Shown: positions 16,777 to 25,213, numbered from the stretch's first letter. The stretch: 64,000 bases of DNA from VBDM01 sp049802235 (GCA_049802235.1 JBARMB010000085.1:11999-75998); one strand, 5' to 3'. The notes: a model not told the origin generated them from the sequence alone. Program-made: numbers and translations.

Positions 16777-17159
16777 TGTACTTTCAAGGCGTGCGAGTTA
16801 TTTTGAATGGCTGCATACGGCCATCTGAGCGATCCGGGTTCGATTGCAGTTTGCTGACCGTACCCGCGGATTTGGCGTTGTTCGATCTGGCTGTCGACAG
16901 CAAGCTGCGAGCGTGCGATCTGGTCAAGTTACGGGTTCGCGATGTATCACACGGAGAGCGCATCGCCATGCGAGCGATCGCCGTGCAGCAGAAAATCCAG
17001 CGCCCGGTGCAGTTCGAGATCACCGAGCAGACGCGAGATGCACTATCTGCCGGGATTCGACGTGGAAGTCTGAGATTTGAGGATTCCCTGTTTCCCAGCC
17101 GAGTGCATGAGTCGCCGCACCTGTCCACGCGCCAGTACGCGCCGATCGTCGACAGGTGA
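16776..17159 (+). pseudogene. Decayed tyrosine recombinase (integrase) fragment
   Basis: A 127-codon frame with the core of a phage-integrase domain: LALFDLAVDSKLRACDLVKL carries the first catalytic arginine, and LFPSRVHESPHLSTRQYAPI is the conserved middle. The usual N-terminal domain is missing, and a stop falls before the HxxR and tyrosine motifs, so it cannot be active. It abuts the MFS stop codon and lies directly upstream of the ergothioneine block, suggesting that the block or its surroundings arrived by integration. Confidence 0.78.
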
Positions 17160-17202
17160 GTGCATGAGATCGCTCCGTAAGAATGTGGCTCGACGAGACA
17201 AG

Positions 17203-17228
17203 AACGGCGTCCGCGGGGCGCCGTTTTT
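17203..17228 (+). terminator. Probable Rho-independent terminator
   Basis: Stem AACGGCG (17203-17209) and CGCCGTT (17219-17225), running into TTTTT at 17224-17228. It would stop read-through from the MFS/integrase side before the egt genes. Confidence 0.6.
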
Positions 17229-17481
17229 CATTCTTGAGCATCGAGACGCGGCTGATCTTGATGTACTCCTCCCAGGACGGTCGGGTAAGTCGTTTCCCTC
17301 TCGCAGGCCGCCAGGACCGCTGACGCAAGGCAAGACGACGATGTTTTCGGGAATCCCAGTATAGTAGTATTTAGTATTGCGAAAGGTGCCGAAGTCGATA
17401 AGAACGAAAGGCATCGCGCCAGGCAGTAATAATTCGGCGTTGAAACTGGCGACCCACATTGCGCGAGACGGCAAACCGATG
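17229..17481. other. Leader region upstream of egtD
   Basis: No gene is supported here. It includes an AT-richer patch near 17350-17380 (CAGTATAGTAGTATTTAGT) that could hold the egtD promoter. An open frame continues upstream from egtD but begins with TTG and has no family similarity that I recognise. Confidence 0.4.
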
Positions 17482-18531
17482 ATGAAAACCAATCTGTCTC
17501 AAACCCGCCAAGGCCCCGGCGCCACGCGCCCACCGGCTGCATGGCCTCCATTCGCCGGCAGGCAGGCGACGATGCGCGCGGCGGCGAACGTCGATCGCAG
17601 CGCAATGCGAAAAGAAATTATCGAGGGGTTGACGGCCGCCAGCCCCCGGGTATCGCCGAAATTCCTGTATGACCCCCTGGGATCACGTCTGTTCGAGGCG
17701 ATCACAGCCCTGCCCGAGTATTACCCAACGCGCACGGAAAAGGCCATTCTGGCGGAATGTATCGGCCAGATTGTCCCGCTGACCGGCACGGGCTGCACCT
17801 TTATAGAACTGGGCGCGGGAAATTGCGAAAAAGCGCACCCGTTGTTCAGCGTTCTGCGCCCGGCGCAATACGTGGCAATCGACCTGTCCGTCGAATTTCT
17901 CGAACGCGCGCTCGGCAGGCTTCGAAGCCTTTATCCCGATCTCGATATTCTCGGTCTGGGCATGGACTTCTCGCGCGCCCTGCGTTTGCCCGCTACGGTG
18001 CGCCGCGGCAAGCGGCTTTTCTTCTACCCCGGCTCATCGATCGGGAACTTCACGCCGGAAGAAGCGCTGGGGCTGCTGTCCACCATTCGCAAGCAATGCG
18101 CGCGCGACGGCCACCTGCTCGTCGGCGTGGACCTCGTCAAGGACATCGGCGCGCTCGTATCGGCGTATGACGACCCGCTCGGCGTCACCGCGGCATTCAA
18201 CGTGAATATCTTGAATCACCTGAACGCGCTGATCGGCAGCGACTTCAATCTTGGCGACTGGCAGCATCGCGCATTGTTCAACGAGAACGAGTCCCGCATC
18301 GAGATGCATCTCGAGGCGCGGCGCGATGCGGTCGTGTCATGGCGGGACGGCGGACGCCACTTTCCCGCGGGAGCGCGCATCCACACGGAAAACAGCTACA
18401 AATACGAGCTCGCGCACTTCAATCGGCTGCTGGTCCAGGCCGGGTTCGGCGCGATCAGGAGCTGGACAGACGACAAGGCTTGGTTCGGCATGTTCCTCGC
18501 GTCGAGCCGAGTTCACATGGCCATGAGATGA
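17482..18531 (+). CDS. egtD: L-histidine N-alpha-methyltransferase EgtD
   Basis: SAM-dependent enzyme that trimethylates histidine to hercynine, the first step of ergothioneine synthesis. About 349 residues from the ATG at 17482. Family landmarks are SPKFLYDPLGSRLFEAIT, LPEYYPTRTEKAIL, the SAM site FIELGAGNCEKA, FYPGSSIGNFTP, and FNVNILNHLNALIGSDF. The core aligns from about residue 40, so an ATG at 17572 is a possible later start; ribosome binding sites are weak for both. egtB begins 6 bases downstream, so the two form an operon. Confidence 0.94.
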   Translation: MKTNLSQTRQGPGATRPPAAWPPFAGRQATMRAAANVDRSAMRKEIIEGLTAASPRVSPKFLYDPLGSRLFEAITALPEYYPTRTEKAILAECIGQIVPLTGTGCTFIELGAGNCEKAHPLFSVLRPAQYVAIDLSVEFLERALGRLRSLYPDLDILGLGMDFSRALRLPATVRRGKRLFFYPGSSIGNFTPEEALGLLSTIRKQCARDGHLLVGVDLVKDIGALVSAYDDPLGVTAAFNVNILNHLNALIGSDFNLGDWQHRALFNENESRIEMHLEARRDAVVSWRDGGRHFPAGARIHTENSYKYELAHFNRLLVQAGFGAIRSWTDDKAWFGMFLASSRVHMAMR

Positions 18532-18537
18532 CACCGC

Positions 18538-19854
18538 ATGGACAGCAAGACGATCGACGCACCCAAAGTGATCGAATCGCGCGAGGGCGCCGCTGACGAC
18601 CTGTCGGTGCGCTACGCACGCGTGCGCGAACGCACACTGCTGCTGGCGGCGCCATTGTCCGATGAGGACTGTTGCGTCCAGTCCATGCCGGAGGCAAGTC
18701 CCGTCAAGTGGCATCTGGCGCATACCACGTGGTTTTTCGAGACCTTCGTTCTGGAACGCCATGAGCGCGGGTTCACGCCCTTCGATCCCGCTTTCCGCGT
18801 GCTGTTCAATTCCTACTACAACGGCGTCGGGGACCAGCACGCTCGCTCGCAACGCGGCCTGCTGACTCGCCCCAGCCTCGAGGACATGTGGAAATACCGC
18901 CGGAACGTGGATGCCCGCATGGACTTGCTGCTGGGCGAGGGTTCCGATGACGCGGCGCTGCGCGACATTATCGTGCTCGGTCTCAACCACGAGCAGCAAC
19001 ATCAGGAGCTCCTGCTGGCCGACGTGAAGCACCTGTTTTCGATGAATCCGCAAAAGCCGGCCTATCATCGCGCGGACATGGGGGAACGCGCGCAGGTGGC
19101 CGCGATCGAGTGGATCGCCGTTCCGGGCGGGAACGTCCAGATCGGCCACGACGGCGGCGGTTTCTGCTTCGACAACGAGCTCCCGCGCCACACGGCGTAC
19201 CTGCGGCCTTGCCGGTTGGCATCGCGATTGGTGAGCAACGGCGAATTCAGGACGTTTATCGAAGACGGAGGCTACGATGATCCACGCTGGTGGCTCTCCG
19301 AGGGCTGGGACTGGATCCGCGCCCACGGGATCTCGCATCCGATCTACTGGATCGCCGCATTGGACGATTGGAAGGAGTTCACCCTTTCAGGGGCGGGCGC
19401 GCTCATCCCGGACCTGCCCGTGACGCATGTTTCGTATTTCGAAGCCGACGCCTACGCTCGCTGGGCGGGCGCGCGTCTTCCCACCGAGGCCGAATGGGAG
19501 CATGCGGCGAACGCGGCCGCGCCGCTTGACCGGTTTGCTGCCGATGTTGGCCGGTTCGCCGATGATGGCCACTTCCACCCGCGCGCGGCGACGGGACATG
19601 GATTGACGCAGATGTTCGGCGACGCCTGGGAGTGGACGAGCTCGAGCTACTCTCCCTACCCCGGCTACCGGCAGGCGCCGGGAGCGATCGGAGAATACAA
19701 CGGGAAATTCATGGTGAACCAGTACGTGCTTCGTGGAGGCTCCTGCGCCACGCCTTCCGACCACATACGCGCCACCTACCGCAATTTTTTCCCGGCGACT
19801 GCGCGCTGGCAGTTCTCGGGCATCCGCCTGGCAGAAGACGCCGCGTTACGCTGA
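18538..19854 (+). CDS. egtB: Ergothioneine sulfoxide synthase EgtB
   Basis: Non-haem iron enzyme joining hercynine to cysteine or gamma-glutamylcysteine with O2. 438 residues. An N-terminal DinB-like domain carries the three-histidine iron site H62 (KWHLAH), H151 and H155 (LNHEQQHQE). A C-terminal formylglycine-generating-enzyme-like domain includes RLPTEAEWEHAAN, MFGDAWEWTSSSY and VLRGGSCATP. Co-transcribed with egtD. No egtC (amidohydrolase) or egtE (PLP C-S lyase) is in the window, so sulfoxide cleavage must be supplied elsewhere. Confidence 0.94.
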   Translation: MDSKTIDAPKVIESREGAADDLSVRYARVRERTLLLAAPLSDEDCCVQSMPEASPVKWHLAHTTWFFETFVLERHERGFTPFDPAFRVLFNSYYNGVGDQHARSQRGLLTRPSLEDMWKYRRNVDARMDLLLGEGSDDAALRDIIVLGLNHEQQHQELLLADVKHLFSMNPQKPAYHRADMGERAQVAAIEWIAVPGGNVQIGHDGGGFCFDNELPRHTAYLRPCRLASRLVSNGEFRTFIEDGGYDDPRWWLSEGWDWIRAHGISHPIYWIAALDDWKEFTLSGAGALIPDLPVTHVSYFEADAYARWAGARLPTEAEWEHAANAAAPLDRFAADVGRFADDGHFHPRAATGHGLTQMFGDAWEWTSSSYSPYPGYRQAPGAIGEYNGKFMVNQYVLRGGSCATPSDHIRATYRNFFPATARWQFSGIRLAEDAALR

Positions 19855-19910
19855 CGCGCGGTCCCGGCCGGACTTCATTCATTTCATCAACTCTGACGGA
19901 GCGTTGCGAC

Positions 19911-20630
19911 ATGCGCTACGAACTCTACTACTGGCCGTCCATTCAGGGTCGCGGGGAATTCGTCCGCCTTGCGCTGGAGGACGCCGGCGCCGACTACGTG
20001 GACGTCGCGCGCCGGCCGGGCGGCATGGCGTCGCTCGCGCGCTTCCTCGAAAGCCGCTCGCTGAAGCAGCCTCCGTTCGCGCCGCCTTTTCTCAAGGCCG
20101 GCAAGCTCGTCATCGGGCAGACCGCGAACATCCTGCTGTATCTCGGCGCACGCCTCGGCCGCGCGCCGAAGAACGAGCCAGGCCGGTTCTGGGTGCACCA
20201 GCTGCAGCTCACCATCGCCGATTGGCTGGTGGAGGTGCACGACGTCCATCACCCGATCTCGGGCGGCCTCTACTACGAACAGCAGAAGCGCGAAGCCAAG
20301 CGGCGCGCCGCCGACTTCATCGACCGGCGCCTGCCGAAGTTCCTCGGCTATTTCGAGGAAGTGCTGAAGCGCAATGCGGCGCGCTCGGGATGGCTCTCCG
20401 GACAATCGCTCACTTACGCCGACCTGTCGCTGTTCCAGATGGTTGCCGGCCTGCGCTACGCTTTTCCGCGCACGATGGCGAAGCGCTCACGCAAGACCCT
20501 GCGGGTGGTCGCACTGCACGACCGCGTTGAAGCGCGCCCGCGCATCGCCGCGTATCTCGCGTCGAATCGGCGCATCGTTTTCAATCAGCACGGCATCTTC
20601 CGCCACTATGCGGAGCTGGATCGGCCGTGA
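19911..20630 (+). CDS. Glutathione S-transferase family protein
   Basis: 239 residues. An N-terminal thioredoxin-like domain (YELYYWPSIQGRGEFVRLAL, sigma/alpha-like, with an early tyrosine) and the IGQTANILLYLG SNAIL-type segment are followed by a helical C-terminal domain (SGQSLTYADLSLFQMVAGL). The ATG at 19911 follows ACGGAG. It begins 56 bases after egtB on the same strand, so it is probably co-expressed. Using ergothioneine or another small thiol instead of glutathione is possible but unproven. Confidence 0.88.
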   Translation: MRYELYYWPSIQGRGEFVRLALEDAGADYVDVARRPGGMASLARFLESRSLKQPPFAPPFLKAGKLVIGQTANILLYLGARLGRAPKNEPGRFWVHQLQLTIADWLVEVHDVHHPISGGLYYEQQKREAKRRAADFIDRRLPKFLGYFEEVLKRNAARSGWLSGQSLTYADLSLFQMVAGLRYAFPRTMAKRSRKTLRVVALHDRVEARPRIAAYLASNRRIVFNQHGIFRHYAELDRP

Positions 20631-20694
20631 CCGAACGCCAGCGCCGTTCCGTCAGGACTTATCGCCATCAGCCGTATTAGATGGAACGCGGGGC

Positions 20695-22212
20695 ATGCAA
20701 AGATCCGGCGCGGCAACTGTGGTCCTGCCACACCTGATCACCGCGACCTTGCTGCTGGCCATGCTGCAGGGTCCGGGCCACGCGGCGGAAGAGGTGCTGC
20801 GCATCGGCTCCAAGCGTTTCACCGAGTCTTACGTGCTGGGCGAGCTGCTGACGCAGGCGGCGGCCCGGCACGGACCCGTTGAGCACCGGCCCGGCCTGGG
20901 CAACACGGGCATCCTGTATGCGGCCCTCCGCGCAGGCTCGATCGACCTTTATCCGGAATACACCGGAACGATCGCGGCCGAGATTCTCAAGCTCGAAGGC
21001 AATCGGTCCCTCTACGAGCTCAACCGCGCGCTCGCGCCGCTCGGACTGGCGGCCTCGGTTCCGCTCGGGTTCAACAATAGCTACGCACTGGGTGTGCGCG
21101 AGGCGCTGGCCGCGAAACTCGGCCTGCATTCGATCACGGACCTGCGTGCCCACACCGGGCTGAGGCTGGGCCTGTCGCAGGAGTTCCTGGCGCGCCGGGA
21201 TGGCTGGCCGGGCCTGTCGCGGGCGTACGGTCTCGCGGCGCTGTCTCCGTCGGGACTCGATCACGGCATCGCTTATGACGCGCTCAAGGCGGGCCAGATC
21301 GACGTCGTCGATCTGTATTCGACCGATGCCAAGATCGCGCGCTATGGCATCCGCGTGCTGGCCGACGATCGCGGTTTCTTTCCGCGCTACGACGCGGTAG
21401 TGCTGCATCGCGCCGACGCGCCCCGGCGCTTTCCGCGCCAGTGGCAGGGCATCGCCGCGCTGGAAGGGCGTCTCGACGACAAGCTCATGATCAGGTTGAA
21501 TGCCGCGGCCGAACTGGAAGGCCGGACCTTTGCGCAGGCCGCGGCGATGTTTTTCGACCGGGCGGGCACGGGCACGCCCTCTCGCGGCTTTTTCGCCGTG
21601 CTGCTCGGGCCCGATTTGTGGAGACTGACGCGCGAGCATTTGCTGCTGGTGTTCGGGTCGCTTGCCGCCAGCATTCTCGCCGGTGTGCCGCTGGGGATCG
21701 CGGCCGCGAAAAAACGCTGGCTGGCGCAGCCGATCTTCGCGCTGGTTGGAGTCATCCAGACCATCCCGTCGCTCGCCTTGCTCGCATTCATGATCGCGTT
21801 AATGGGGACGATCGGCGCCTTGCCAGCCGCGATTGCGCTGTTTCTTTATGCGCTGCTGCCGATCGTGCGCAATACCCATGCGGGGTTGCTCGGCGTCGGC
21901 GAGGGCCGCCGGCAAGCCGCGATGGCGCTTGGGTTGTCGCCCCTGGACCAGCTGCTCTGGATCGAGCTGCCATTGGCGCGACCGCCGATCCTGGCCGGAA
22001 TCAAGACTTCCGCGATCATCAACGTCGGCACCGCCACCATTGCGGCATTCATCGGCGCCGGCGGCTACGGCGAGCGCATCGCGGCAGGGCTTGCGCTCAA
22101 CGACAACACCATGCTACTTGCCGGCGCTGTGCCCGCGGCGGTGCTTGCGCTGCTGCTGCAAGGCCTGTTCGAATGGCTGGAACGCGGCAGCGGCCGGCGT
22201 GGCGAATTCTAG
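20695..22212 (+). CDS. Fused binding protein-permease of an osmoprotectant/ergothioneine-type ABC importer
   Basis: 505 residues. A signal peptide (about 1-27) precedes an OpuAC/glycine-betaine-binding-like domain (about 29-290: LRIGSKRFTESYVLGELLTQ, LYPEYTGTIAAEIL). A five- to six-segment permease domain follows (about 310-495: VIQTIPSLALLAFMIALMG, ALPAAIALFLYALLPIVRNT). Proteins with these two domains fused import choline, betaines or ergothioneine (EgtU class). The ATG at 20695 follows GGAACGCGGGG. Its position behind egtD-egtB suggests that ergothioneine, hercynine or another trimethylammonium compound is the ligand. No ATPase gene is adjacent. Confidence 0.88.
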   Translation: MQRSGAATVVLPHLITATLLLAMLQGPGHAAEEVLRIGSKRFTESYVLGELLTQAAARHGPVEHRPGLGNTGILYAALRAGSIDLYPEYTGTIAAEILKLEGNRSLYELNRALAPLGLAASVPLGFNNSYALGVREALAAKLGLHSITDLRAHTGLRLGLSQEFLARRDGWPGLSRAYGLAALSPSGLDHGIAYDALKAGQIDVVDLYSTDAKIARYGIRVLADDRGFFPRYDAVVLHRADAPRRFPRQWQGIAALEGRLDDKLMIRLNAAAELEGRTFAQAAAMFFDRAGTGTPSRGFFAVLLGPDLWRLTREHLLLVFGSLAASILAGVPLGIAAAKKRWLAQPIFALVGVIQTIPSLALLAFMIALMGTIGALPAAIALFLYALLPIVRNTHAGLLGVGEGRRQAAMALGLSPLDQLLWIELPLARPPILAGIKTSAIINVGTATIAAFIGAGGYGERIAAGLALNDNTMLLAGAVPAAVLALLLQGLFEWLERGSGRRGEF

Positions 22213-22297
22213 ATCGGCCCACATTTGCTCGCGCATTGGCTGGATCCTGCTTGCGATCGCATCTTTGAACCCTACCAGACCCCGGCCGAGTTCGCGC

Positions 22298-22329
22298 TGC
22301 TGCATCGCTCGAATTCGAGCGATGCAGCA
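22298..22329. repeat. 32-bp perfect palindrome
   Basis: Each 16-base half is the exact reverse complement of the other, centred on GAATTC; the left half reads TGCTGCATCGCTCGAA. There is no loop and no T run. It lies 85 bases after the fused transporter gene in otherwise unassigned sequence (22213-22453). Confidence 0.85.
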
Positions 22330-22453
22330 CAAACCGAGTTCATCGTTTAATCTTGCAACCATGGGCTCTACGAAGCATCGAGTGGCACTACTGAAGGGGT
22401 CAGGTCAAAGCGGCTGCAGTCCCCAGAAGATCTACCGTTTCAAGACGGCTGGA

Positions 22454-23134
22454 ATGGTGGCATGGGCGGAGGTCGCCATGCTGGTTGGCGCGCTGATTGG
22501 GGCGAACTCCGCATATGGCGACGAACTGCGGTGTCCTAATCGCAACGTGGTGGTCCATTCAGCGGCTCGCGGCGACGCTGAGACCGCATGCGAAGCGGCA
22601 GGCGAAGCGATCGCTTTTCTTGCGTCACACGGGCTTGATACAACTAGAGCGGTCGAGATACATCTGGTCAGCAAACTCCCCGATATTGCCAACAAGTCGG
22701 CCGCTGGATGCTACGATCATCCCCATCGGCGCACCTACATGCTCATTTTTTCAGCATGTTCGAAGCAAGGGAGATGGTTCGAACTGCCGCTCGACCGGGC
22801 GCTCTATAAAAGCCTAGTGGCGCACGAAGTCGCCCACGCTGTCGCTGCTGCCAACTTCTCCGTTCCGAAGCCGAGTATCCTGGCACAGGAGTATATCGCC
22901 TACGTCACTCAGCTTGCGACGATGCCGCCGAGGCATCTCGCGCGTGTGCTGGAAAGATTCCCCGGGAACGGTTTCGACTCGGCCGCAGAGATGAGTCTGA
23001 CCTTCTATACAATGAATCCGTCCCAGTTCGGCGTCGAGGTTTACCGGCACTTCCTCAAGCCGGGCAACGGAGAGGCCTTCCTGAAGGAGGTGCTTTCGGG
23101 CCGAGTTTTGATCGATGAGGGCGCCGCTTATTGA
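22454..23134 (+). CDS. Putative exported HExxH-motif protein
   Basis: About 226 residues from the ATG at 22454, which gives a plausible signal peptide (MVAWAEVAMLVGALIGANSA). HEVAHAVAA is a HExxH zinc-binding motif as in metallopeptidases, followed by an acidic residue in LAQEYIAYVTQL. Cysteines occur in DELRCPN and SAAGCYDH. The small size and lack of other peptidase landmarks suggest a conserved unknown family and not a classical protease. Base composition is less GC-rich than the neighbours, consistent with transfer. It may be cotranscribed with the transporter, but the palindrome intervenes. Confidence 0.68.
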   Translation: MVAWAEVAMLVGALIGANSAYGDELRCPNRNVVVHSAARGDAETACEAAGEAIAFLASHGLDTTRAVEIHLVSKLPDIANKSAAGCYDHPHRRTYMLIFSACSKQGRWFELPLDRALYKSLVAHEVAHAVAAANFSVPKPSILAQEYIAYVTQLATMPPRHLARVLERFPGNGFDSAAEMSLTFYTMNPSQFGVEVYRHFLKPGNGEAFLKEVLSGRVLIDEGAAY

Positions 23135-23225
23135 TCAAAGTTGGCTTTGGCGGGCAGCTATTATGTTCGTGCAGGCTACCCCTGCTTTAAGCTGCCCCCA
23201 GCCGGTCCTATTTTCAGCTCCGGCC

Positions 23226-23255
23226 AACGTCCGCAATGGGTCGTAAGCGGACATT
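23226..23255. repeat. Dispersed repeat with RPIADV signature
   Basis: Inverted repeat GTCCGC (23229-23234) and GCGGAC (23247-23252) around AATGGGTCGTAA. The minus-strand translation gives the string NVRLRPIADV, seen as an annotation artefact across many proteobacterial genomes. The unit probably extends to about 23300. Confidence 0.6.
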
Positions 23256-23473
23256 GCGCTCATTTTCTTGTGCCTCCCCGATCAGGGCTCGAACCCAAAG
23301 GCCCCGGAATAACAGCCAGCGGGAATGACTGCTTCGGGTCGATAGCCGGCCAAGGACGAGATCGGGGCGACGGTGGCGTGTTCGGTGCGCCCGGGCCAGC
23401 CTGCCCCCGATTCTCGCTATAATTGCGCCTCTGCGCCGCACCCAGCGGCCGACATTCCGATACCGAGAGCCTC
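23256..23473. other. Intergenic region before mmsA, with -10 element
   Basis: No gene is supported. TATAAT at 23418-23423, about 50 bases before mmsA, is a good -10 element; no convincing -35 is seen. The left part is the tail of the dispersed repeat. Confidence 0.5.
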
Positions 23474-25000
23474 ATGAACATACGAGACGCCAGCGCTGCA
23501 CGAGTCCGCGAACTTTCCCATTTCATCGGCGGCAAATCCGTCGCTGGCACGAGCGGAAGGTTCGGCGACGTCTTCAACCCCACCACCGGCGCGCTCGCGG
23601 CCAAGGCGCCGCTCGCCTCCAAAGCGGAAGTCGAGCGCGCGATCGCCAACGCGCAAGAGGCCTTCGCCGGCTGGTCGGAGACCTCGCCCGTCACGCGGGC
23701 GCGGGTGATGTTTCGCTTCAAGGAGCTGGTCGAGCGCAACATCGACGAGCTGGCGCTGCTCGTCGCCTCCGAGCACGGCAAGGTGCTCTCCGACGCCAAG
23801 GGCTCGGTGCAGCGCGGGCTGGAAGTGGTCGAGTTCGCCTGCGGCATCCCGCACCTGATGAAGGGCGAGTTCTCCGACAACGTCGCCACCGGCATCGACC
23901 TGTATTCGATCCGCCAGCCGCTCGGGGTGTGCGCCGGGATCACGCCGTTCAATTTCCCGGCGATGGTGCCGATGTGGATGTTCCCGGTCGCGATCGCCTG
24001 CGGCAACACTTTCATCCTCAAGCCTTCGGAAAAGGATCCTTCCTGCGGGCTGCGCCTCGCCGAGCTGATGCTGGAGGCGGGCGCGCCTCCGGGCGTTCTG
24101 AACGTGGTGAACGGCGACAAGGAGGCGGTGGACACGCTGCTCACCGATCCGCGCGTCGCTGCGGTGAGCTTCGTCGGCTCGACGCCGATCGCGAAATACG
24201 TGTTTGCCACCGGCTCGGTGAACGGCAAGCGCGTGCAGGCGCTGGGCGGGGCGAAGAACCACATGGTGGTGATGCCCGACGCCGACATCGAGGTCGCCGC
24301 GGACGCGCTCATGGGCGCGGCCTACGGCTCGGCGGGCGAGCGCTGCATGGCGATCTCGGTGGCGGTGCCGGTGAGCGAGCGCACCGCGAACGAGCTGATC
24401 GAGGCGATGGCGCCGCGGGTGCGGAAGCTGAAGATCGGGCCTTCGACCGATAACGCCTCCGACATGGGGCCGCTGGTGACGCGCGAGCACCGCGACAAGG
24501 TGAAGGGCTACGTGGACCTCGGCGTGAAGGAGGGCGCTAGCCTGGTGGTGGACGGTCGCGACTTCAGGGTCGCCGACCAGCCGAACGGATTTTTCCTCGG
24601 CGGCTGCCTGTTCGACAAGGTCAGGCCCGACATGCGCATCTACAAGGAAGAAATCTTCGGGCCGGTGCTGTCGGTGGTGCGCGCGAAGAATTTCGAGGAG
24701 GCGCTGGCGCTGCCGTCCGATCATGAGTACGGCAACGGCGTGGCGATCTTCACCCGCAACGGCGACGTCGCACGCAATTTCACGCACAAGGTGAATTGCG
24801 GCATGGTCGGCATCAACGTTTCGATCCCGGTGCCGCTCTCGTTCCACAGCTTCGGCGGCTGGAAGCACTCGATCTTCGGCGACATGAACCAGCACGGGCC
24901 GGAAGGCGTGCGCTTCTACACCCGCATCAAGACCGTGACCGCGCGCTGGCGCGAGGGCGTGAAGCCGGCGGCGAATTTCGGCATGCCGATCATGAAGTGA
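23474..25000 (+). CDS. mmsA: CoA-acylating methylmalonate-semialdehyde dehydrogenase
   Basis: 508 residues. Converts methylmalonate semialdehyde to propionyl-CoA (or malonate semialdehyde to acetyl-CoA) with NAD and CoA, in valine, inositol and beta-alanine catabolism. Landmarks are ITPFNFPAMVPMWMFPVAIA, KPSEKDPSC, the catalytic cysteine in AGERCMAISVAV, and the C-terminal KTVTARW typical of MmsA. The ATG at 23474 follows GAGAG. No mmsB or mmsR is adjacent. Its product feeds the methylcitrate genes at 30824-34761. Confidence 0.93.
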   Translation: MNIRDASAARVRELSHFIGGKSVAGTSGRFGDVFNPTTGALAAKAPLASKAEVERAIANAQEAFAGWSETSPVTRARVMFRFKELVERNIDELALLVASEHGKVLSDAKGSVQRGLEVVEFACGIPHLMKGEFSDNVATGIDLYSIRQPLGVCAGITPFNFPAMVPMWMFPVAIACGNTFILKPSEKDPSCGLRLAELMLEAGAPPGVLNVVNGDKEAVDTLLTDPRVAAVSFVGSTPIAKYVFATGSVNGKRVQALGGAKNHMVVMPDADIEVAADALMGAAYGSAGERCMAISVAVPVSERTANELIEAMAPRVRKLKIGPSTDNASDMGPLVTREHRDKVKGYVDLGVKEGASLVVDGRDFRVADQPNGFFLGGCLFDKVRPDMRIYKEEIFGPVLSVVRAKNFEEALALPSDHEYGNGVAIFTRNGDVARNFTHKVNCGMVGINVSIPVPLSFHSFGGWKHSIFGDMNQHGPEGVRFYTRIKTVTARWREGVKPAANFGMPIMK

Positions 25001-25024
25001 CCAAAGCGCACGAGCGCTTTCGTC

Positions 25025-25104
25025 ATCCCGGACGCGCGCAGCGCGATCCGGGATCCAGTGTCGTTTGCAGTATAAAGTCGCCGGATTCCCGCTTACGCGG
25101 GAAT
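25025..25104. repeat. Paired-hairpin dispersed repeat, copy B
   Basis: Stems ATCCCGGA/TCCGGGAT (25025-25032, 25047-25054) and ATTCCCGC-TTAC-GCGGGAAT (25085-25104). Same layout as copies A and C. Confidence 0.8.
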
Positions 25105-25149
25105 GACGATGTGGTGATGAAGGTTGCTGGATTCCCGCCCTCATCCCTA

Positions 25150-25213
25150 TCCCTTCTTCCGCAAGCGGGAGAAGGGCACGAGCGGCTCCCCTCTCCACGA
25201 AGTGGAGAGGGGA
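25150..25213. repeat. Second hairpin repeat next to copy B
   Basis: Contains a perfect 12-bp stem TCCCCTCTCCAC/GTGGAGAGGGGA with loop GAA (25187-25213), and an imperfect stem before it (25150-25176). It fills the gap between mmsA and the dioxygenase gene together with copy B. The G-rich end of the window (63985-64000) may begin another copy. Confidence 0.7.

Noticed and set aside
16835..16860. GGGTTCGATT resembling a T-loop at a possible integration site
   Set aside because: No pairing arms and no tRNA body; it lies inside the decayed integrase frame.
17377..17481. N-terminal extension of EgtD from a TTG codon
   Set aside because: No family conservation in the extra 35 residues and ATG codons are available at 17479 and 17482.
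23280..23310. tRNA-like T-arm sequence GGGTTCGAGCCC on the minus strand
   Set aside because: No acceptor, D or anticodon arms can be folded around it. It belongs to the RPIADV-type repeat.
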